Source: CAYSLC01 sp964431545
Lineage (GTDB): Bacteria; Desulfobacterota; Desulfobacteria; Desulfobacterales; JAABSP01
Reading direction: 5' to 3'
Assembly (NCBI GenBank): GCA_964431545.1
Contig: CAYSLC010000092.1
Location: forward strand, 1-20,243
Length of the DNA stretch: 20,243 nt
Position numbers and translations under genes: made by a program. Below the pieces are notes generated by a model that saw nothing but the letters and a program-made list of their open reading frames with translations, was not told where the DNA came from and ran no database searches. Shown one piece after another: positions 14,904 through 20,243 of the stretch; position 1 is the first letter of the stretch, and every line of letters starts with the position of its first letter.

Positions 14904-15071
14904 GGGCCGGCATCGGAAAGCGACCCGAAAGGAGGGGGATCCCGGAGGGGCGTCGGGGTCCCGTCAAAGGCTGGACCGGGTGATTCGACAGAAAATTCGG
15001 TGGGTTGATCTGTGCCGAAACCGGCTTCGGCGGCGCGGACGGGGCCCCGGGGGAGGGGAGGGGGGCTCCGC

Positions 15072-15100
15072 GCCGCCGGTCCGTCGGCCGGACCGGCGGC
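15072..15100 (-). terminator. Strong hairpin downstream of the PpiC-type gene
   Basis: gccgccggtccg (15072-15083) is perfectly complementary to 15089-15100 around a five-base loop, 37 bp after the isomerase stop. It is probably a transcript end structure. The absence of a following T-run makes termination uncertain. Confidence 0.5.
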
Positions 15101-15136
15101 ATCACGGAAACGGGGTGAACAAAAGTGTAGGGAGGG

Positions 15137-16129
15137 TTAGATGAACCGCTCGATATCGGCCTTCTCCTTGAGCTGGTCGAGGTGTTTGGCCACCGCTTCC
15201 TGGATCTTCTGCTCCTTGAGGTGGGCCTTGAGCTTCTCCTCGATCTCCTCGTAGGGGATGGTTCGGGCCTCCTTGTGGCCGGTCTCCTTGATCAGATGGT
15301 AGCCGAACTGGGTCTCGACGATGTCGCTCACCTGTCCGGATTCCAGGCCGAAGGCCACCTCTTCAAAGGGCTTGACCATCCGGTCGCGGCCGAAATAGCC
15401 CAGATCCCCCCCCCGGGGCGCGCTCGGGCCCTCGGAGTGGGTCTTGGCCAGTTCGGCGAAATCCCCGCCCGCCTCGAGTTGGGTCTGGACCGCCTCCAGC
15501 TTCTTTCTCGCCTCCTCCTTGTCTTCATCCGTGGCCTCGGGGTCGACCTTCACCAGAATGTGGCTGGCCCGGATCTGCTCCGGCTGCTTGAACTTTTCCG
15601 TGTTGGCGGCGTAGAACGCCTTGGCCTCGGCGTCGCTCACCGCCACGTCCTTGGCCACGTGTTCCTCGATCAGCTTCTGAATCACCAGACGCTGCCGGAT
15701 CTGGGCCTTGAGGGAGTCCTGGGTGATCTCCATCTGATCCATGGTCTGCTGGAAGTGTTCTTCGTTCTGGAATTGCTTCTTGAGCTGAGCGAATTCCTCC
15801 TCCACGGCCCCGTCGTCCACGGTGATCCCCTTCTTCCGCGCCTCCTGGAAGAGGAGTTCCCGGTTGATCAGGTTCTCCAGGACCTCTTTTCTGAGCTTCT
15901 CCAGCTCATCCCCCTCGGGCTTCTGGCGCTGCAGGGCGAGCCGTTTCAGCAGGGGCTCGAACTCCTTGTTGAAGTCGGCCTGGCTGATCACGGTGTCGTT
16001 GACCACGGCAACCTTGTCGGCGTCGTCCGATCCTTTTGCCCCGGTCTCCGATGCCTGGGCGCTGGTCAGCAATCCGACGGCCAGGATGAGCGCCGGGAAC
16101 GCAAGCCAGCGGTTGAGATGCTTCATCAT
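15137..16129 (-). CDS. Periplasmic SurA/PpiC-type peptidyl-prolyl isomerase
   Basis: 330 residues from the ATG at 16129, chosen because AAAGGAG lies seven bases upstream; a second ATG follows at once, and an earlier ATG at 16183 has no such site. A signal peptide (about 1-27, LAFPALILAVGLLTSAQASE) leads to a SurA-N-like helical chaperone region (about 38-175: VAVVNDTVISQADF, then LENLINRELLFQEARKKGI). The parvulin domain follows at about 187-285, with ASHILVK (His190), the GGDLGYFGRDRMVKPFEEVAF block and FGYHLIKE (His278), and a short C-terminal helix closes the protein. It should catalyse prolyl isomerisation and assist outer-membrane protein folding in the periplasm. A possible promoter lies just upstream (16184-16211). 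It seems to be a single-gene unit. Confidence 0.92.
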   Translation of the reverse strand: MMKHLNRWLAFPALILAVGLLTSAQASETGAKGSDDADKVAVVNDTVISQADFNKEFEPLLKRLALQRQKPEGDELEKLRKEVLENLINRELLFQEARKKGITVDDGAVEEEFAQLKKQFQNEEHFQQTMDQMEITQDSLKAQIRQRLVIQKLIEEHVAKDVAVSDAEAKAFYAANTEKFKQPEQIRASHILVKVDPEATDEDKEEARKKLEAVQTQLEAGGDFAELAKTHSEGPSAPRGGDLGYFGRDRMVKPFEEVAFGLESGQVSDIVETQFGYHLIKETGHKEARTIPYEEIEEKLKAHLKEQKIQEAVAKHLDQLKEKADIERFI

Positions 16130-16183
16130 CTGTTGTCTCCTTTCATGGTGATTGAGAAATTCCAATGTATCCTCGATTTGCAT

Positions 16184-16211
16184 ATCCTAAGCACGGGTGT
16201 GGGAAAATCAA
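16184..16211 (-). promoter_or_regulatory. Candidate sigma-70 promoter for the PpiC-type gene
   Basis: On the minus strand TTGATT (16211-16206) and TAGGAT (16189-16184) are separated by 16 bases in an AT-rich gap, 55-80 bp before the chosen ATG. Four of six bases match the consensus in each box. Confidence 0.35.
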
Positions 16212-16228
16212 ATTCGGACCGATGGCGG

Positions 16229-16384
16229 TCAGAATCCCAAAGATTCGTTGATCAGGATCACCGAGACGTCGGTGAGCATGGGCCTACGGTGGAGGATGGT
16301 GGTGATGCGGCAGATCCGCTGGGGCGCGTTGCAGTCGGCGCAGATCCCCGTTTCGGCGCACGGGGTTTCCATCCCCAGTTCCAT
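16229..16384 (-). pseudogene. C-terminal remnant of a LUD-domain (lactate utilisation, LutC/YkgG-type) protein
   Basis: A short frame of 51 codons, ATG at 16384 and TGA at 16231-16229. It contains ETPCAETGICADCNAPQRIC (Cys9, Cys15, Cys18, Cys25) followed by RITTILHRRP and TDVSVILINESLGF. This is the conserved cysteine cluster and final strand of LUD (PF02589-type) proteins, which are normally about 200 residues; the N-terminal three quarters are missing. Just upstream lies the CLC stop (28 bp away), and the frame closes at a TGA inside the CLC gene, so no longer product exists. A GGGGGAGG element is present but 15 bases from the ATG. It is most likely a deletion remnant; a functional mini-protein co-expressed with the CLC operon remains possible. 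A weak hairpin (16217-16230) sits at its stop. Confidence 0.7.
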
Positions 16385-16412
16385 GGGTTTCCAATCGATC
16401 CTCCCCCTTTGC

Positions 16413-18227
16413 TCACCGGCCGGCGCTGTTTTTCATCTCGTGGATCTTCTGGTTGTAGAAGCTGATCACCTCCCGGCGGTTGAGCATGCCGATGAGGATC
16501 CCGTGGTCCTCCTCGTTGACCACCGGCAGGCTGTCGATGTTCTTCTGGGTGAACTTCTGGAGCACCGCGTTGAGGTCGTCGGCGGGGGTGGTGACGATGA
16601 TGTCGGAGGTGCAGATGTCCTTGATCAGAATCAGGTGTTCGATCCCCTCGGAGAAGAGGACCCCCCGGATGTCGGTGCTGGAGAAGATCCCGGCCAGCCG
16701 CTTCTCCTCGTCCATCACCGGGAAGTAGTGCTGCTTGGTCTCGGCGAAGTAGACCTTGAAGTCCTCGAAGGTCATCGATTCGGGGATCAGGCTGACCTTG
16801 CGGACCTGGTGCATCAGGTCCCGGACCCGGAACTTCTGGAGGATGTCCACGAAGAACTCGCCGGCGTGGGCCGGGGACTCCAGCTTGCTCTTGACCTGCT
16901 TTTCATAGATGGTCCACTTCTGGGCGAGCAGGTAGGCCACCGAGCAGACCAGGAGGCTGGGCAGCAGCAGGTGGTAGGAGTTGGTCATCTCGCTGACGAA
17001 GATGATGGTGGAGATGGGGGTATTGGAGACGGCGGTGAAGAACCCGGCCATGCCCACGACGACGAAGGCGCCCGGCTCGGTGACCACCCCCGGCATGATG
17101 CCGTTGAACAGCCGCCCCACCACCCCGCCCACGGCCCCGCCGATGACCACCGAGGGGCCGAAGACGCCGCCGCTGCCCCCGGAGCCGATGGAGAAGGCGG
17201 TGGTCATCACCTTGCCCGCCGCCAGGGTGATCAGAAAGGGGATGGTCAGTTCGTTCAGAAGGGCCTTCTGGGCGAAGCCGTACCCGAAGGCGAGGGTGTG
17301 GGGGAGGAAGAAACCGATGATGCCGGTGCACAGACCTCCGATGGCCGGTTTGATGTGGTTGGGCAGGGGGATCCGCTTGAACAGGCGGGTGATGCCGTAG
17401 AAGGCCTTGATGTAGAAGATCCCCATGGCCACCAGCACCACCGCCAGGACCAGATAGGGGCCGAGTTCCAGGGGGTTCTGGAACCGGAAGTAGGGGGCCT
17501 GGAACAGGGACCCCCAGCCGAAGACGAGGCAGAAGGTGCAGTAGGCCACCACCGAGGAGATGCCGGCCGGAATGATCACCTCTGACTCGAACTCCGGGTC
17601 CCGGTAGAGGACCTCCGCCGAGAAGAGGGCCCCGGCCAGGGGGGCCCGGAAGATCGATCCCACGCCCGCCCCGATGCCGGCGGCCATCATGATCCGCCGC
17701 TCCCGGTCCGACAGGTTGAGCTGGGTGGCGAGAAACGACCCGAAGCCGGCGCCGATCTGTGCGATGGGCCCCTCCCGCCCGCCGGAGCCGGCGGTGGTGA
17801 GGGTGATGGAGGAGGCGATGGTCTTGATCACCGGAACCCGGCTCCGGATGAAGCCGCCCTTGTTGTGGTAGGCGTCGATGGCGGCGTCGGTGCCGTGGCC
17901 CTCGGCCTCCGGGGCGAAGGTGTAGACCAGCCAGCCGCTGATCACGCCGCCGAAGGCCGGCAGCAGCAGGAGCAGCCACCGGTTCAGCGGCCGGGTGGAC
18001 GGGTGGAAGAGATGCTGTTCCCCGGCCGGCGCCGGGGGGCGGTACCCGGCGATGAGGTCCATGAACAGGTGGACCCCCACCTGGCACATGTAGTGGAAGA
18101 CGATGGAACCGAGGCCCGCGATCAGGCCGATGGCGACGAAATAGAGCGCCCATTTCCCGGCGTAGGTGTACGATTCCTTGAGGAAGCGAAACGAAAAGGA
18201 CCGTTTTCCGGTTCGGGAGAAGGGCAT
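16413..18227 (-). CDS. CLC-type chloride channel/transporter with C-terminal CBS pair
   Basis: 604 residues. About 20-440 form the CLC membrane core: TTAGSGGREGPIAQIG with the gating Glu152, IFRAPLAGALFSAEVLYRD and GSGGSGGVFGPSVVIGG (354-358 equivalent to GxFxP). The cytoplasmic tail has two CBS domains (about 465-525 and 533-592; FPVMDEEKRLAGIFSSTDIR and LPVVNEEDHGILIGMLNRRE), which in this family bind adenine nucleotides and gate transport. The residue aligned with the internal proton glutamate of E. coli ClcA (Glu203) appears to be Val206, and GHGTD replaces the GSGIP filter motif, suggesting a channel-like or divergent clade. The ATG is only 7 bp after the aminotransferase stop and lacks a clear ribosome site, implying coupled translation. 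Confidence 0.9.
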   Translation of the reverse strand: MPFSRTGKRSFSFRFLKESYTYAGKWALYFVAIGLIAGLGSIVFHYMCQVGVHLFMDLIAGYRPPAPAGEQHLFHPSTRPLNRWLLLLLPAFGGVISGWLVYTFAPEAEGHGTDAAIDAYHNKGGFIRSRVPVIKTIASSITLTTAGSGGREGPIAQIGAGFGSFLATQLNLSDRERRIMMAAGIGAGVGSIFRAPLAGALFSAEVLYRDPEFESEVIIPAGISSVVAYCTFCLVFGWGSLFQAPYFRFQNPLELGPYLVLAVVLVAMGIFYIKAFYGITRLFKRIPLPNHIKPAIGGLCTGIIGFFLPHTLAFGYGFAQKALLNELTIPFLITLAAGKVMTTAFSIGSGGSGGVFGPSVVIGGAVGGVVGRLFNGIMPGVVTEPGAFVVVGMAGFFTAVSNTPISTIIFVSEMTNSYHLLLPSLLVCSVAYLLAQKWTIYEKQVKSKLESPAHAGEFFVDILQKFRVRDLMHQVRKVSLIPESMTFEDFKVYFAETKQHYFPVMDEEKRLAGIFSSTDIRGVLFSEGIEHLILIKDICTSDIIVTTPADDLNAVLQKFTQKNIDSLPVVNEEDHGILIGMLNRREVISFYNQKIHEMKNSAGR

Positions 18228-18234
18228 GAGCCGC

Positions 18235-19575
18235 TTATCGGGTGTCGTCCCGGGCTTCCAGATCCTTGATCCCCTGGAAAACGGCCTCGAACAGGTCCGC
18301 CAGGTTCTCCTCGTCCACCGAGGAGAAGGCGATGCGCAGGTCGTGGGCGCCCGTGGCGATGAGGCCCACCCGGTATCGTTCCAGGAGGTGCAGCCGCAGG
18401 GGCTCCGCCGTCACGGTCTTGAGCCGCAGGCACATGAAGTAGCCGGAGTTGAAGGGGTACATCTCCCAGGCCTCCGAATACTTGGGGTCGGTCACGATGG
18501 TTTTGACCTTGTTGGCCCGCCCTTTGAGGATCGCCACCTTCTCGTCCCGCTCCCGTTTGTAGTCGGGGGACTGCATGGCCTTCAACACCATGGACTGGCT
18601 CAGGTGACTGGCGTTGGAGACCGTCCCGCGGATGTTGCCGGCGGTCTTTCTCTCCAGCGCGTCGTAGAAGGCCGCGTGTTCCGAGCGGACCACGGTGCCG
18701 TACGTGATGAATCCCACCCGCAGGCCCCAGACGAACATCTCTTTGGTGGCGCCGTCCAGTTTGACCGCCAGCATCCGGGGATGGCGGCCGCAGAGCAGGG
18801 CGAAGGGGGACTCGGCCATGGGGGCCTCCTCGTACCGGAGACCGAAGTAGGCGTCGTCGGTGACCGCGATGACGTTGGTCCCCTCCTCGGCCACGGCCTG
18901 GAGGATATCGGCGATGGCGTTCGCCTCGGCCTCGGTGACCGTGTACCCGGTGGGGTTGTTGGGAAAGTTGAGAAAGACCACCACTTTGTGATGGTTATCG
19001 GCCTCCTGGCGGACCTTGCGCTCGAACGCGTCCACGTCGTACCCGCCGGCCGGGGTGAACATGTTGTACTGGGAGATCCGGGCGTCCCCCCGCACCGACA
19101 TCACCAGAAGGTTGTTGCCCCACATTTTGTCCGGAAAGATCACCGCGTCGTCGGGGTCGAGGAAGAGGTCGGCGAAGACGCTGATGCCGTGGGTGATCCC
19201 GTTGGTGACCACCGGCAGGCTGACGGTCTTTCCGGTGAGCGACGGGTTCTTCTCGTAGAGGGTCTCCCGCCAGTAGTGGCGGAGGCCGGGGATCCCGTAG
19301 GAGGGGGCGTAGGTGAGGGCGTCGCTGGGCCGCAGCTTGCTCTCGTTGAGGAAGGACATCACCGAGGGCAGGCACATGGTCCGCAGGTTCTCCGTGGCGA
19401 TCCCGATGGTGGCGTTGAACTTGTCGTAGGCCTTCTGCCGGGCCTCGGCGCTCTGGCTCAGGATCCCCTTGGGGAAGTAGAGCCGCCGTCCCGTCTTGGA
19501 GAGCATCTCCAGAAGGTGGGGGTTGCCGGCCTTGATGATGGCGTTGAGTTCTTGGGCGATGGGATTGATCGTCAT
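18235..19575 (-). CDS. PLP-dependent class I/II aminotransferase (aspartate-family context)
   Basis: 446 residues, cytoplasmic fold-type I enzyme. Recognisable elements are the substrate/cofactor loop YAPSYGIPGLR, NFPNNPTGY (206-210), the ring-stacking DDAYFGLRYEE (Asp240/Asp241, Tyr243), the Schiff-base Lys278 in LDGATKEMFVWGLR and the phosphate-binding Arg286. The C-terminal RIAFSSV may supply a substrate carboxylate arginine. The length and the GATKEMFVWGLR segment differ from classical AspC, so the amino-acid specificity is open. It starts 25 bp after lysC with AAAGGACG as ribosome site, so an aspartate-forming or aspartate-pathway role is reasonable but inferred. The CLC gene follows after 7 bp. 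Confidence 0.85.
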   Translation of the reverse strand: MTINPIAQELNAIIKAGNPHLLEMLSKTGRRLYFPKGILSQSAEARQKAYDKFNATIGIATENLRTMCLPSVMSFLNESKLRPSDALTYAPSYGIPGLRHYWRETLYEKNPSLTGKTVSLPVVTNGITHGISVFADLFLDPDDAVIFPDKMWGNNLLVMSVRGDARISQYNMFTPAGGYDVDAFERKVRQEADNHHKVVVFLNFPNNPTGYTVTEAEANAIADILQAVAEEGTNVIAVTDDAYFGLRYEEAPMAESPFALLCGRHPRMLAVKLDGATKEMFVWGLRVGFITYGTVVRSEHAAFYDALERKTAGNIRGTVSNASHLSQSMVLKAMQSPDYKRERDEKVAILKGRANKVKTIVTDPKYSEAWEMYPFNSGYFMCLRLKTVTAEPLRLHLLERYRVGLIATGAHDLRIAFSSVDEENLADLFEAVFQGIKDLEARDDTR

Positions 19576-19600
19576 GGTCGTCGTCCTTTTTTTTGAACCC

Positions 19601-20243
19601 TTACGATTCCACCTTGTCGAGACCGAAGGCGGTGTGGAGCACGCGGACCGCCAGTTCGGCCTGTTTCTCCTCCACCACGCAGGAGATCCGGATCTCGGAG
19701 GTGCTGATCATGATGATGTTGATGTTCTCCTCGGCCAGGGAGGCGAACATCCGGGAGGCGACGCCGGAGTGGCTCTTCATGCCCACCCCGATCACCGAGA
19801 CCTTGGCGATGCTCTCGTCGCCCATGACGCTCTCGGCCCCGATTTTCTCCGCGATCCCCCGCTCGATCTCCATGGCCCGCTGAAAGTCGGCCTTGGGCAC
19901 GGTGAAGGTCAGGTCGGTCTGCCCCCCGGCACGGGTGTTCTGGATGATCATGTCCACGTTGATGCCGGCATCGGCCACGGGAGTGAAGATCTTGGCGGCG
20001 ATGCCCGGCTGATCCGGCACCTTTTTCAAGGTGATCCGGGCCTCGTTCTTGCTGTAGGTGATGCCGGAGACCACCGGCCGCTCCATGTCGTGTTCTCCAT
20101 TGACCAGCATGGTACCCTCCTCCTCTTTGAATGATGACCGGACGTAGACGGAGACATGGTGTTTCAGGGCGAACTCCACCGATCTCAGGTGGAGGACCTT
20201 GGCCCCCAGGCTCGCCATCTCCAGCATCTCCTCGCAGGAGATC
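19601..20243 (-). CDS. lysC: Aspartate kinase, C-terminal part
   Basis: The frame runs from the right edge (first complete codon at 20242) to the TAA at 19601-19603, about 213 residues; the N-terminal kinase domain lies outside the window. It begins ISCEEMLEMASLGAKVLHLR SVEFA, the end of the amino-acid kinase domain, then VRSSF and the two regulatory ACT domains (VVSGITYSKNEARITLKKVP and AKVSVIGVGMKSHSGVASRM). The closing part, ENINIIMISTSEIRISCVV, is characteristic of LysC alpha/beta-type enzymes. It phosphorylates aspartate at the head of lysine, threonine and methionine synthesis, and the ACT domains confer feedback inhibition. In the LysC alpha/beta type an internal start can yield a regulatory subunit; an internal ATG with GAGG sits near 20227 but I see no strong evidence for its use. 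The aminotransferase and CLC genes follow. Confidence 0.95.
   Translation of the reverse strand, partial: ISCEEMLEMASLGAKVLHLRSVEFALKHHVSVYVRSSFKEEEGTMLVNGEHDMERPVVSGITYSKNEARITLKKVPDQPGIAAKIFTPVADAGINVDMIIQNTRAGGQTDLTFTVPKADFQRAMEIERGIAEKIGAESVMGDESIAKVSVIGVGMKSHSGVASRMFASLAEENINIIMISTSEIRISCVVEEKQAELAVRVLHTAFGLDKVES

Larger units (their letters stand above)
14782..15136. other. Intergenic region upstream of the amtB promoter
   Basis: This is the longest stretch without a credible gene (355 bp between the sigma-54 promoter and the ppiC-type gene). Its amtB-proximal 130 bases are clearly more AT-rich than the rest of the window, as expected for an enhancer/promoter region, and contain a pair of direct repeats described separately. 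The distal half is very GC-rich and holds a perfect 12-bp stem (15072-15083 with 15089-15100, five-base loop) downstream of the isomerase gene, with no T-run. The small open frames in it show no coding character. Confidence 0.6.

Noticed and set aside
18166..19596. 476-codon plus-strand frame opposite the aminotransferase
   Set aside because: Shadow of a gene with conserved PLP motifs; no recognisable domain.
1..20243. CRISPR array, tRNA/rRNA genes, insertion sequence or prophage
   Set aside because: No regularly spaced repeats, cloverleaf-like sequence, transposase or phage protein was seen; codon use and GC look even throughout.

Overview
The window is GC-rich chromosomal DNA in which every gene except the first partial one lies on the minus strand. 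Gene content (amtB-glnB-glnA behind a sigma-54 promoter, an ECF sigma/anti-sigma/DUF3106 envelope operon, a response-regulator diguanylate cyclase, a LUD-family remnant, a SurA/PpiC-type foldase) and the GC-rich codon use suggest a Gram-negative bacterium of the Desulfobacterota (deltaproteobacterial) type. This is an inference from gene neighbourhoods and codon use; there is no rRNA or other phylogenetic marker in the window.

Layout in + coordinates. 1-362: 3' end of a plus-strand DEAD/DEAH helicase, convergent with and overlapping the end of the next operon. 328-4573 (minus): a complete Ugp-type glycerol-3-phosphate ABC importer in transcription order ugpC-ugpB-ugpA-ugpE, with a strong hairpin between ugpB and ugpA. 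4692-7981 (minus): a REC-GGDEF protein translationally coupled to a 748-residue membrane/coiled-coil protein that I do not recognise. 8091-11320 (minus): a six-gene operon (small basic exported protein, ECF sigma, zinc-finger anti-sigma, DUF3106 repeat protein, aromatic-repeat exported protein, lipoprotein) with a plausible ECF-type promoter at one end and a textbook intrinsic terminator at the other. 11474-14781 (minus): sigma-54 promoter, amtB, glnB, glnA. 15137-16129 (minus): periplasmic PpiC-type prolyl isomerase. 16229-20243 (minus): lysC (5' end outside the window), an aminotransferase, a CLC chloride channel with CBS domains, and a 51-codon reading frame matching only the C-terminal cysteine cluster of LUD (lactate-utilisation) proteins.

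How the parts work together. The nitrogen block is a coherent module: ammonium uptake (AmtB), PII signalling (GlnB with Tyr51) and assimilation (GlnA with the adenylylation Tyr398), with the -24/-12 promoter predicting NtrC-type activation. LysC and the aminotransferase fit the aspartate family pathway; the CLC gene directly behind them is an unexpected partner. The ECF operon looks like a self-regulated envelope-stress unit whose outputs are small exported proteins. The Ugp importer would supply glycerol-3-phosphate as a carbon/phosphorus source; no ugpQ phosphodiesterase is present in the window.

No tRNA, rRNA, CRISPR array, insertion sequence or phage gene was recognised. The least explained items are the unknown cyclase-coupled membrane protein, the ECF envelope operon and the LUD tail fragment.
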